NCBI GenBank assembly: GCA_035605695.1
Contig: DATNGZ010000051.1
Span: 1-64,000 of the forward strand
Source: VRUE01 sp035605695
GTDB taxonomy: Bacteria; Actinomycetota; Thermoleophilia; Solirubrobacterales; 70-9
Length of the DNA stretch: 64,000 nucleotides
Direction of reading: 5' to 3'
Shown here: piece after piece, positions 26,375-33,846 of the stretch
Layout: each line of letters opens with the position of its first letter
Position numbering within the stretch: position 1 is the stretch's first letter
Notes under the pieces: generated by a model
What the model was told of the DNA's origin: nothing
What the model saw: only the letters and a program-made list of their open reading frames with translations
The model's database searches: none
Program-made: the position numbers and the translations under genes

Positions 26375-26392
26375 TGAAGCTAGGCTGGGGTG

Positions 26393-26953
26393 ATGAGCGA
26401 GGCCAAGGAGAACGTCGAGCCGGCGAGCCTCGACCCGGCCGCCAAGGCGGAGCTCGATCGAGCCTTCGAGGATCTCTATCGGGCCCATCTGCGCGACGTC
26501 TACTCCTACGCCTACTACCGGATCGGCGATCCCCACGATGCCGAGGACCTCACCGAGCAGGCCTTTCTACAGGCCTACCGGCACTTCGATCGCGCCCGCC
26601 GCGAGTCCGATGGGAGGCCGTTGCGTCCCTGGCTGATCCGGATCGCGCACAACCTCGCCTCGAACTACTACCGCGACCGCTCGCGCCGGCCGCAAACGTC
26701 GCTGGAGACCGCCGACCCGATCGCTGCCCGCCACGGCACCGAGGCGATCGCCGAGGGGCGCGAGGAGCTGCGCCAGGTGATCGCGCATCTCGAGCACCTT
26801 CCCGACGATCGCCGCGACGCGCTGATCATGCGCTTCGCGCTCGGCATGGACAACCGCGAGATCGCCCGCGCCCTCGGCCGCAGCGACGGCGCCACCAAGG
26901 TCCTGATCCATCGTGCGATCAAACAGCTTCAGGAGGAGATGAGCGATGAGTGA
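26393..26953 (+). CDS. ECF-type RNA polymerase sigma factor
   Basis: Extracytoplasmic-function sigma factor, 186 residues. Region 2 has YRAHLRDVYSYAYYRIGD, DAEDLTEQAFLQAYRHFD and RPLRPWLIRIAHNLASNYYRDR. Region 4 has LPDDRRDALIMRFALGMDNREIARALGRSDGATKVLIHRAIKQL in pieces. I chose ATG 26393 because TAGGCT (26381-26386) is 6 nt upstream; a GTG 3 nt earlier is also in frame. It overlaps the next small membrane-protein gene by 8 nt, as sigma/anti-sigma pairs often do. Confidence 0.9.
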   Translation: MSEAKENVEPASLDPAAKAELDRAFEDLYRAHLRDVYSYAYYRIGDPHDAEDLTEQAFLQAYRHFDRARRESDGRPLRPWLIRIAHNLASNYYRDRSRRPQTSLETADPIAARHGTEAIAEGREELRQVIAHLEHLPDDRRDALIMRFALGMDNREIARALGRSDGATKVLIHRAIKQLQEEMSDE

Positions 26954-27293
26954 CCCGAGCGGACGGCTGAGCGGCAGCACCTGGGACGTCGAGAATCTGC
27001 TCTCCGATGCGCTGCGACCGATCGAGCCGCCGGAGCGGCTCTCCGGTCGCCTCGAGGACACGCTCGCAGCCGTCACGCAGGCCGCCGCGGAGGAGCTCTC
27101 GGTCTGGGCCGAGCAGCTCTCCGAAAGCGAGCTGAGGGCGCTGCGGGACCCGCGCAACTGGGTGCGGCCGGTCTTCGCCGTCGGCGCCGGCGGCGCCGCT
27201 GCCGGCGCCCTTGTCGTGCTCGAGCTGCGTCGCCGCGGTCGCCAGCAGGCCAAAGGCGGCCTGCGCTCGCTGACCAGCCGGGTCAAGCCGTAA
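26946..27293 (+). CDS. Small single-pass membrane protein, possible anti-sigma factor
   Basis: 115 residues: a soluble N-terminal part (about 1-75; DALRPIEPPERLSGRLEDTLAAV), one hydrophobic segment (VFAVGAGGAAAGALVVLEL), and a short basic tail. There is no zinc-binding HxxxCxxC anti-sigma motif. Position and overlap with the ECF sigma gene suggest a regulator of it, but this is inference. Its end overlaps the convergent DUF4383 gene by 11 bp. Confidence 0.7.
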   Translation: MSDPSGRLSGSTWDVENLLSDALRPIEPPERLSGRLEDTLAAVTQAAAEELSVWAEQLSESELRALRDPRNWVRPVFAVGAGGAAAGALVVLELRRRGRQQAKGGLRSLTSRVKP

Positions 27294-27699
27294 CCGGCTC
27301 GCCCTTCTGCTTCTTCTTTGCCGGCGTCGAGAGGGCGGCGCCGACGCCGAGTGCTCCGAGGGCCAGGTGGAGCAGGGTGTCGCCGGTGTTGACCGGGAGG
27401 AAGCCGAGAATCGAGTCGCCGCTGCCAATCGCGAATCCCCAGAGCGCGAGCCCGAGGTAGAGGACGCCGAGCCAGAGGGCGTACTGGCGCGCGGCATAGC
27501 CGGCGACTAGCAGGCCGAGTGCTCCGCTGAGGATGTGGAGCACGTTGACCCAGCCGTTGACGGCGAAGACGCCGAGCATCTCGTCGACCTCGCCCGGCGA
27601 GCCGAACGAGGCGCTGTAGAAGAAGCCGACGATGCCGATCACGATCAGCGCCGCGCCGACCGCGGTCGCGTAGAGCCGGGCTGGGCTGGCGGCGTCCAT
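27283..27699 (-). CDS. DUF4383 family four-helix membrane protein
   Basis: 138 residues with four predicted transmembrane helices and conserved NGWVNVLHILSGALGLL and NTGDTLLHLALGALGVG stretches, as in DUF4383. The tail is basic (AKKKQKGEP). Function is unknown. I chose ATG 27699, which has a minus-strand TACAAT 8 nt upstream. ATG 27720 is a longer alternative but would place the -10 box inside the gene. Confidence 0.8.
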   Translation of the reverse strand: MDAASPARLYATAVGAALIVIGIVGFFYSASFGSPGEVDEMLGVFAVNGWVNVLHILSGALGLLVAGYAARQYALWLGVLYLGLALWGFAIGSGDSILGFLPVNTGDTLLHLALGALGVGAALSTPAKKKQKGEPVTA

Positions 27700-27707
27700 C
27701 GGCGGCG

Positions 27708-27717
27708 ATTGTAGGCT
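27708..27717. promoter_or_regulatory. Overlapping divergent -10 boxes
   Basis: Minus-strand TACAAT (27708-27713) and plus-strand TAGGCT (27712-27717) share the TA at 27712-27713. They lie 8 and 7 nt from the starts at 27699 and 27725. Same geometry as at 22610-22619. Confidence 0.6.
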
Positions 27718-27724
27718 CATCGCC

Positions 27725-28549
27725 GTGGCCCAGACCTGTTATCGCCATCCCAACCGCGAGACCGCGGTCTCCTGCTCCTCCTGCGGGCGGCCAATCTGTC
27801 CCGATTGCATGACCCCGACCCCGGTCGGGATGCGCTGCCCGGAGTGCGCCAGCCAGCGCACCAAGGTGGTCAGGGGGGTCGGCGAGTCGAGCCTCTTCGC
27901 CAGCGCCCCGGCGACCTTCATCCTGATCGGTCTCAACGTGATCGCCTTCCTCGCCGAGATCGCCAGCGCCAGCGGTGGCTTTGCCAATGTGGGGCGAAGC
28001 ACGGTTGCCTTCGACTTCGGTCTTTTCGGTCCCCTAGTTGCCGAAGGTGAGTGGTACCGCCTCATTACCGGCGGCTTCCTCCACAACGATCTCATCCACA
28101 TCGGCTTCAACATGTTCGCTCTCTACTTTCTCGGCCGGCTGCTTGAGCCATCAATCGGCACGCCGCGCTTCGTCGCCGTCTACGTGGCGTCGTTGTTCGG
28201 CGGAGCGCTCGGCGCCCTCGTGCTCAGCCCGGATGCGCTCACTATCGGAGCATCTGGTGCGGTGTTCGGCATCTTCGGTGCAACTTTTGTAATCGCCCGA
28301 GGGCGTGGTGTCGACAACGTTGCCGGCACGATCGGGGTAATCCTGGTGATCAACCTCGCCCTCAGCTTTACCCGACCCCACATCAGTCTCGGCGGCCACC
28401 TTGGTGGACTCGTCGCGGGCGTCATTTGCGCTCTCGCGATCGTCGCCGGTGAGCGAGGAATGTTGGGGCAGCGACACTTTCCCGCCGAGATGACGGTGAT
28501 GGTGGGGGTGGCCCTGCTCTCGATTCTCGGCGCGCTGGCGATCGCCTGA
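27725..28549 (+). CDS. Rhomboid-family intramembrane serine protease with B-box-like zinc finger
   Basis: 274 residues. The N terminus is a Cys/His zinc-binding module (CYRHPNRETAVSCSSCGRPICPDC, with another CPEC). The rhomboid core of about six helices follows: GEWYRLITGGFLHNDLIHIGFN, the serine motif GASGAVFGIFG, and the catalytic His in GGHLGGLVAG. Ser and His are both present, so activity is expected. Start GTG is set by TAGGCT 7 nt upstream. Actinobacterial rhomboids often have this N-terminal zinc module. Confidence 0.92.
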   Translation: MAQTCYRHPNRETAVSCSSCGRPICPDCMTPTPVGMRCPECASQRTKVVRGVGESSLFASAPATFILIGLNVIAFLAEIASASGGFANVGRSTVAFDFGLFGPLVAEGEWYRLITGGFLHNDLIHIGFNMFALYFLGRLLEPSIGTPRFVAVYVASLFGGALGALVLSPDALTIGASGAVFGIFGATFVIARGRGVDNVAGTIGVILVINLALSFTRPHISLGGHLGGLVAGVICALAIVAGERGMLGQRHFPAEMTVMVGVALLSILGALAIA

Positions 28550-28552
28550 GCG

Positions 28553-29473
28553 TCAGCCGGCCCGGCCCGGCCACACCTGTGGAGAGCGCAGCTCGGCGAA
28601 GCCGATGTTGCCCGGCGGGTCGACCAGGTCGGGGTGAAGCAGGTGGCCGAGCAGCTCGACTCCGTCGACGAGGCGCGGACCGGGGCGCGAGAAGGTCGAG
28701 GCAGCGTCGACCGCGAAGACGCGCTGGGCGCCGAGCGCGTCAATCTGCTCCCAGTGGGTCAGCGCCTGGGCGCGCGAGTCGTCGACGTACCAGCCGCAGG
28801 GCATCGCGATCGCGACGTCGGGATTGAGTCCTGAGAGCTCTCCCCATGAGACCTCGGGTGACTTCAGGCCGGGCGGCCCGGCGACGTCCTCGCCGCCGGC
28901 GATCGAGATCATCTCCGGGATCCAGTGCCCACCGACGTAGGGAGGGTCGAGCCACTCGAGCGCGATCACCCGCGGCGGGGTCGCCCCCGAGACGGCGGCG
29001 CGCACCGTCGCCAGTCTTCCCTCCAGCTCGCCGCGCAGCTCGTGGGCCTGCTGGGCTATCCCGGCCGCCTCGCCGAGTCGGATTACGTCCTCGAGCATCT
29101 CGCCCAGTGTGCTCGGGTCTTGCTGAACGACCCGGGGCTTGCTCGGCAGCCGAGCGGCCACCTCGACCACCTCTTCGTAGGAGACAGCGCAGACGGCGCA
29201 GACCGCCTGGGTGACGATCAAGTCGGGAGCGAGCTTTGCCAGCAGGTCCTCGTCGAGCTCGTAGAGCGCCTGGCCCTCGGCGACGCGCGCCTTTACCGCC
29301 ATGTCGATCTCACTGGCGCTGAGGCCGGGAGCGAGAACCGTTCGCGTCAGGTGGGGTAGGGAACGCGCCTCGGGCGGGTAGTCGCACTCGTGGGTGACGG
29401 CGACGACCGAGTCGCCGAGCCCGAGTGCATAGATCATCTCGGTCGCGGAAGGGACGAGGCTTGCGATGCGCAT
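28553..29473 (-). CDS. Cobalamin-binding periplasmic-type protein without signal peptide
   Basis: 306 residues of the BtuF/FepB substrate-binding fold: MRIASLVPSATEMIYALGLGDSVVAV, CDYPPEA, APDLIVTQAVCAVCAV, and YVGGHWIPEMISIAGG. No signal peptide or lipobox is present and no permease or ATPase gene is adjacent. It is therefore either cytoplasmic or wrongly started. Such orphan cobalamin-binding proteins occur in several phyla. Its stop lies 3 bp from the convergent rhomboid stop. Confidence 0.78.
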   Translation of the reverse strand: MRIASLVPSATEMIYALGLGDSVVAVTHECDYPPEARSLPHLTRTVLAPGLSASEIDMAVKARVAEGQALYELDEDLLAKLAPDLIVTQAVCAVCAVSYEEVVEVAARLPSKPRVVQQDPSTLGEMLEDVIRLGEAAGIAQQAHELRGELEGRLATVRAAVSGATPPRVIALEWLDPPYVGGHWIPEMISIAGGEDVAGPPGLKSPEVSWGELSGLNPDVAIAMPCGWYVDDSRAQALTHWEQIDALGAQRVFAVDAASTFSRPGPRLVDGVELLGHLLHPDLVDPPGNIGFAELRSPQVWPGRAG

Positions 29474-29537
29474 CCGAAGATCAATATGGCACTTATGGCT
29501 GAACCGGCGGACCGGAAAGCTATATTGCCTAGGCCGA

Positions 29538-29585
29538 ATGGCCGACGACGACCTCCCCCGAAGTACCGGGCCAAATAGACGATGA
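29538..29585 (+). CDS. Possible 15-residue leader peptide
   Basis: ATG 29538 opens a 15-codon ORF (MADDDLPRSTGPNRR) whose TGA overlaps the ATG of the CNNM transporter (ATGA, 29582-29585). TATATT at 29521-29526 is a likely -10 box 11 nt upstream. Overlap suggests translational coupling or a leader ORF. Short ORFs arise by chance, so confidence is modest. Confidence 0.35.
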   Translation: MADDDLPRSTGPNRR

Positions 29586-30880
29586 GCGCCCTACTGCTCG
29601 TCCTTCTGCTGCTGCTCGTCGCCATCAATGGTTTCTTTGTCGCGGCCGAGTTTGCCCTCGTGCGCAGCCGCCGCGGCAAGATCGAGCAGCTTGCCGAGGA
29701 AGGCGAAAGCGGTGCCGAGGAGGTGATCGAGCAGCTCGACAAGATCGACGAGTCGCTCTCCGCCTGTCAGATCGGGATCACGATCGCCTCGATCGGCATC
29801 GGCTTCCTCGGCGAGCCCTCGCTGGCGGTCCTGCTCGAGCCGATTTTCGGCAGCCTCTCCCACGGTGCCGCGGTCGGCCTCTCGGTAGCGATCGCCTTCA
29901 TTCTCGTCACCGCGCTCCACATCAGCATCGGCGAGCAGGTGCCGAAGATGCTGGCGATCGCCCATGCGGAGCGCACCGCCCGCCGCGTCGCGCGACCGCT
30001 CAACTGGTTCCGCGCGGTGACGGCGCCTGTGATCCTCCTGCTGAGTGCGATCTCCAACGCGATCGTCCGCCTCTTCGGCGTCGATCCGACCGACATCGAA
30101 GAGCACCACACGGCCGAGGACCTGAAGCAGATCATCGACAGCTCGAAGATGGGCGGCACGCTCGACCCGGGCGAGGCGGGAATGCTCGGCGGCGTCTTCC
30201 ACCTGCACGAGCAGGAGGCGCGCGAGGTAATGACGCCGATCCCGGCGGTCGTCACCGTCGACGCCTCCGAGACCGTAGAGACGGCGCTGCGGCGCTGCGT
30301 CACCTCGGGGCACACGAGGCTCGTCGTGATCGAGGACGACAACCCCGACCGGGTCAAGGGGATCGTTCACAACAACAGCCTTGCCCGCCTCTACATGAGC
30401 GACGGCCCCGAGGCTGAGATCGCGCCATCCGTGCGCGACGCGGTGATCGTTCCCGAGACCCGGCCGCTGGATGACCTGCTGCACGATCTTCAGGTCCAGC
30501 GCACCTCGCTCTCGGTCGTCGTCGACGAGTACGGGCGCACGGTCGGGATCGTCACCGTCGAGGACATCCTCGAGGAGGTGGTGGGGGAGATCGAGGACGA
30601 GACCGACCCCCGTGCCGCCGCCCTGCGCCAGCTGGCAAGCGGCGAGTGGTTCGTCCGCGGCCACGTCTCGCTTGGCGATCTCTCCGACGCCGGCATCGAG
30701 CTCCCGGTCGACACCGACGCCTACAACTCGGTCGGCGGCTACGTTTTCGGCGAGCTCGGCCGCCTGCCCAAGCGCGGCGACACGATCACCGCCAACGGTT
30801 ACACGATCCGGGTCGAGTCGGTGCGCGAGAACCGGATCGAGGCCGTCCGCATTAGCGGTTCCGTCCGCCAGGGCACCTAG
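29582..30880 (+). CDS. CNNM/CorC family transporter (DUF21-CBS-CorC)
   Basis: 432 residues in three parts. A DUF21 membrane domain has about four helices (LLVAINGFFVAAEFALVRSRR, CQIGITIASIGIGFLGEP, ISIGEQVPKMLAI). Two CBS domains follow (VMTPIPAVVTVD; RTSLSVVVDEYGRTVGIVTVEDILEE). The C-terminal CorC/HlyC domain has YNSVGGYVFGELGRLPKRGD. The family is implicated in Mg/Co efflux or Na/Mg exchange; the older name is hemolysin-related. Start ATG overlaps a putative leader ORF. Confidence 0.93.
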   Translation: MSALLLVLLLLLVAINGFFVAAEFALVRSRRGKIEQLAEEGESGAEEVIEQLDKIDESLSACQIGITIASIGIGFLGEPSLAVLLEPIFGSLSHGAAVGLSVAIAFILVTALHISIGEQVPKMLAIAHAERTARRVARPLNWFRAVTAPVILLLSAISNAIVRLFGVDPTDIEEHHTAEDLKQIIDSSKMGGTLDPGEAGMLGGVFHLHEQEAREVMTPIPAVVTVDASETVETALRRCVTSGHTRLVVIEDDNPDRVKGIVHNNSLARLYMSDGPEAEIAPSVRDAVIVPETRPLDDLLHDLQVQRTSLSVVVDEYGRTVGIVTVEDILEEVVGEIEDETDPRAAALRQLASGEWFVRGHVSLGDLSDAGIELPVDTDAYNSVGGYVFGELGRLPKRGDTITANGYTIRVESVRENRIEAVRISGSVRQGT

Positions 30881-30924
30881 TTTCTCCGGGCAACCCGCGT
30901 TTCACCAAACCCTGGAGGTGTCGC

Positions 30925-31158
30925 ATGTGGGTTGTGCGCATGAGCGACAAGCAACTTGAGGTACTGCGAGCGCTACTGCGCTCCGAGGAGCATCTGGGCC
31001 CCGCGCTTCAAGGCGCCGCCGAGGCCCTCGACCTAGCCCGCTGGGACGACCTCCCCGAGGCCGAGCTGCCCTGGGAAGAGATCGAGAGCATCGCCCGCCG
31101 CCAGGGCATCTCCCCAGCCGACGTGATCTGGGACCTCGCGGGTCGCACCTGCGATTAG
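30925..31158 (+). CDS. Small conserved-looking protein of unknown function
   Basis: 77 residues, acidic, with LRSEEHLGPALQGAAEALDLARWDDLPEAELPW in the middle and a helical C terminus (IESIARRQGISPADVIWDLAGR). The start ATG has GGAGGTG a few bases upstream, one of the clear SD-led starts here. ATG 30940 is a second option. No family is recognised. A terminator-like hairpin follows. Confidence 0.65.
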   Translation: MWVVRMSDKQLEVLRALLRSEEHLGPALQGAAEALDLARWDDLPEAELPWEEIESIARRQGISPADVIWDLAGRTCD

Positions 31159-31172
31159 GCCGGGCGGGGGGG

Positions 31173-31209
31173 CTTCGCGAGCGCCAAGTCTCCCCCGGCG
31201 CCCGCGAAG
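31173..31209. terminator. Terminator hairpin between convergent genes
   Basis: CTTCGCGAGCGCC (31173-31185) and GGCGCCCGCGAAG (31197-31209) pair with one mismatch over 13 bp around an 11-nt loop. It can serve both the small gene and the convergent secreted-protein operon. Confidence 0.6.
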
Positions 31210-31222
31210 TCAGAGATCAGCG

Positions 31223-31846
31223 CTAGGAAACGGTCAAAGCCTGCAACCTGCTCCACTCGAATGCTTCCATTGGGAACTGTCCTTCCCACTGCACCGATGA
31301 GCCAAACGCTTTTAGCCCTGTTTTGGTTGCGGTGAAGCTCGCTTCACTGAACTCAGCTGCTTCAGAAGCGTTTTCGAACAATGCTCCCGCTGAACCGGTT
31401 ACCGGGACAGACACCCCTTTCAGGGGGCAGAAAGCCCCGCCGTAGAGAATGCTGACCTTGATGTTTTCGATGACGACATAGCTATTTCCTTCAACGGTGG
31501 TCAGGTGCGCCGGCCACGGCAGTTTTTCCGCTGTCATCGCTTCAACCGTGCATTCTCCGGCGAGTGACGTGCAGTTGAAAAGGGGCAATTCCGTCACTTC
31601 CCCTTTCCCGGTCCCGGCGCTGTTTGAAATGATCATCTTGTAGAGAAAATGTTCACATACAACCGGCGCAGACGGCACCGTGAGGCGGCCTGGAACGGCA
31701 ACGCCCAAGGTGACTTCCGTTCCTTTGAGTTCAACACCGGAGAACCTCCAGGCTGGACTCGCGCTGGCGCCACCGGCAGATACTGTGCTGATGGCCAGCG
31801 CCACGAAAAGGCCCGACATCAGGATCCGTATGGCTCTTACGTTCAT
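31223..31846 (-). CDS. Secreted protein of unknown function
   Basis: 207 residues. The signal peptide is MNVRAIRILMSGLFVALAISTVSAGGASA, with cleavage likely near 29. The mature part is beta-rich with four cysteines (VVCEHFLY, LFNCTSLAGECTVEA, GAFCPLKG). I chose ATG 31846 because AGAGAGG lies just upstream and it follows the preceding stop; an ATG at 31891 would overlap that gene. Codon use is less GC-biased than its neighbours. It is in an operon with the next secreted protein. Confidence 0.75.
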   Translation of the reverse strand: MNVRAIRILMSGLFVALAISTVSAGGASASPAWRFSGVELKGTEVTLGVAVPGRLTVPSAPVVCEHFLYKMIISNSAGTGKGEVTELPLFNCTSLAGECTVEAMTAEKLPWPAHLTTVEGNSYVVIENIKVSILYGGAFCPLKGVSVPVTGSAGALFENASEAAEFSEASFTATKTGLKAFGSSVQWEGQFPMEAFEWSRLQALTVS

Positions 31847-31877
31847 CGTTTCATCCTCTCTTTGCGTGCCGGTGGGC

Positions 31878-32759
31878 CTAGCCCATTTCATGGTTTAATT
31901 TCACGGCTTCGGCGGCCGAGATGTAGATCGTGTTTTTCAGAACCGAGCTGTTGTGGCCGGCCGTCATGTCCCCGAGCTGTTCGTTGACGATGGGATCGAC
32001 GAGGAAGCTGAGACTTCCTCCGCAGCCGTTTGCCCCAGGGGCAGACCATTTGTTGTCGACGAGTTCGTTTTCGCTCAGTTCGAGGATTTGTTTTTTTTCG
32101 AGGAGTTTGCTGACGCCGGGGGCGCCGGTAATGGGCGCATTCGGTTTTTCCGGGGCGGTCACGCCGGTGGTGAGCTCCCAGACCATGGGCGAACCACTCG
32201 CGCCGACGTAGCACGCTTTGCCCAAGAACGGGTTTTCCAGATGAAGCTTGAGCGGCAGTTTCAAGGCCAGGCTTTCGCCGTCAAGCAGGTGTAATTTGCC
32301 AAAGCCGATGCTGGACGCCGGTTCGGCCAATTCGAGGGTCGCGGTGACGCCGGTCAGCGAATTTTCGAAATAGAATTTGGTCAGGGATTTGACCAGCGGC
32401 GGTGCTTTCCCTTCCGGGATGAGTCCGGCCAATCCGCCAGGAACTGACTGGCTTGCTTTTGTGAGCGTGACTCCGTCGGTCGCTGCGAAAAAGGGGGAAA
32501 TTCCGCTTCCGGGTTCGCCAAAGCCCCCTTGAAGCACGATTTGTTTTTCGATTGAGACTTTCTTTTTGCCGAGCGTCAGCGTTCCCCCGTTGCTCTGCAT
32601 GTAGAGGCACTGTTTTACTTCGGTATTGGTCCAGGGGCATTGCTGGAATCGCGTGAACTCACCTAAGAGTTCAGCCGACGCGCTTGCCGCTGAACCGAGC
32701 GTGGCGACCGCGACGGCGAACAGCGCCGTGCGTACCACCCTCATCCTGTTATTCAGCAT
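31878..32759 (-). CDS. Secreted protein of a Thermoleophilia-type family
   Basis: 293 residues with a signal peptide (VVRTALFAVAVATLGSAASASA). The mature part begins ELLGEFTRFQQCPWTNTEV and has CLYMQSNGGTLTLGKKKVSI, a pattern I associate with multi-copy secreted families of this class (from memory, not searched). Cysteines are paired. Start ATG has AGAGGGAG upstream. First gene of a two-gene operon in a patch of lower GC. No catalytic motif is seen. Confidence 0.75.
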   Translation of the reverse strand: MLNNRMRVVRTALFAVAVATLGSAASASAELLGEFTRFQQCPWTNTEVKQCLYMQSNGGTLTLGKKKVSIEKQIVLQGGFGEPGSGISPFFAATDGVTLTKASQSVPGGLAGLIPEGKAPPLVKSLTKFYFENSLTGVTATLELAEPASSIGFGKLHLLDGESLALKLPLKLHLENPFLGKACYVGASGSPMVWELTTGVTAPEKPNAPITGAPGVSKLLEKKQILELSENELVDNKWSAPGANGCGGSLSFLVDPIVNEQLGDMTAGHNSSVLKNTIYISAAEAVKLNHEMG

Positions 32760-32902
32760 GAGTGATCTCCCTCTTGCTCGATGGATGGGATCAACGTCTC
32801 GCAGATGCTGCTTTGCGAGTGAGCGAAGAAGGTTAGGCCCTAAAAGGGCATATTGGGGAGGGTGCTCTGTCGCACCGTTCCCGGTTTGCGCGAGGGCTAC
32901 GC

Positions 32903-33727
32903 CTAGTCGTAGGTGTAGAAACCGGCGCCGCTCTTGCGGCCCAGCTTGCCTTCGCCCGCCATCTCGACCAGCAGCTTGGGGGGTCTCTGGTACTCCTCAT
33001 TGGAGGCGTCGTAGAGCGCGTCGCCGATCGCCTTACAGACGTCGAGGCCGACAAAGTCGAGCAGGGCGAGCGGACCCATCGGGTGGCCGGCGCCGAGCTT
33101 CATACAGGTGTCGATCTCACCCGCCTCCATGCCTGTCTGTTCCATGAAGCGGACGGCGTCGAATAGGTAGGGGAAGAGCAGGCGGTTGACGACGAAGCCG
33201 GCCAGGTCGGGGACCTCGACCGCTGTCTTACCAAGTGCCGCGCACCAAGCCAGCGCCGTCTCGCGGGCGCCCTCGCTGCCGTCGGGGAAGCAGACCTCGA
33301 CCAGCTTCATGCGGGGCACCGGGTTGAAGACGTGGAGCCCGAAGAGCTTGCCATCGATCCCGCCGGCCTTGGCGATCTCGGCGATGCTGAGCGACGAGGT
33401 GGTCGTGGCAAGCGCGGCGTTGGGGCAGGCATCGGCGATGGTCGAGAGCAGCTCGCCCTTGGGCTCGACCTCCTCGACGATCGCCTCGACGATGACGTCA
33501 CAGTCGGCGAGGTCGGCGGGGTTGGTGGTGACCCGGAGCCTTGAGGGTTCAGCTCCCTCGATCTTGGCGCAGGCGGCGACGACTTTCTCCTCGGCGCGCC
33601 AGGCCGAAGCCTCGCTGCGGGCCAACAAAATCGTGTCAGCCGTGGTTGTCGAAACCGCTGCGAGACCAGTGGCAATCGCCCCGCTCCCTGCGATCCCCGG
33701 ACTCTCGTATCCCTTGCTTGCGTTCAT
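32903..33727 (-). CDS. 3-hydroxybutyryl-CoA dehydrogenase family protein
   Basis: NAD-dependent oxidation of 3-hydroxyacyl-CoA in beta-oxidation. The 274 residues have the dinucleotide loop GIAGSGAIATGLA at the N terminus, TTTSSLSIAEIA, the catalytic His region GLHVFNPVPRMKLVEV with Glu, GFVVNRLLFPYL, and GHPMGPLALLDFVGLD. Start ATG 33727 has TAGGAA 8 nt upstream on the minus strand. An upstream TTG (33745) is less likely. It diverges from the thiolase across the shared operator. Confidence 0.92.
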   Translation of the reverse strand: MNASKGYESPGIAGSGAIATGLAAVSTTTADTILLARSEASAWRAEEKVVAACAKIEGAEPSRLRVTTNPADLADCDVIVEAIVEEVEPKGELLSTIADACPNAALATTTSSLSIAEIAKAGGIDGKLFGLHVFNPVPRMKLVEVCFPDGSEGARETALAWCAALGKTAVEVPDLAGFVVNRLLFPYLFDAVRFMEQTGMEAGEIDTCMKLGAGHPMGPLALLDFVGLDVCKAIGDALYDASNEEYQRPPKLLVEMAGEGKLGRKSGAGFYTYD

Positions 33728-33779
33728 GGGCGGGGTTCCTATCAAGCCTCAACAAGCTCGTGCGCTACGGGGTCACTGG

Positions 33780-33795
33780 TTGACTGACCAGTCAA
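33780..33795. promoter_or_regulatory. Palindromic operator (TetR-type), copy 1
   Basis: TTGACTG-AC-CAGTCAA, perfect 7-bp half-sites, lies between the divergent dehydrogenase and thiolase genes. The same 16 bp recur at 44288-44303 before an acyl-CoA dehydrogenase. TATCGT at 33805-33810 may be the thiolase -10, with TTGACT of the operator as -35 (19-bp spacing), so binding would block the polymerase. Confidence 0.7.
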
Positions 33796-33846
33796 TCGGT
33801 CGGCTATCGTCTAAGAGAGCGAATAGATCGAGAACTGGAGGCTGTC

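Noticed and set aside
29390..29578. 62-codon frame between the cobalamin-binding and CNNM genes
   Set aside because: Most of it is antisense to the cobalamin-binding gene; the shorter leader ORF at 29538 in another frame is better supported.
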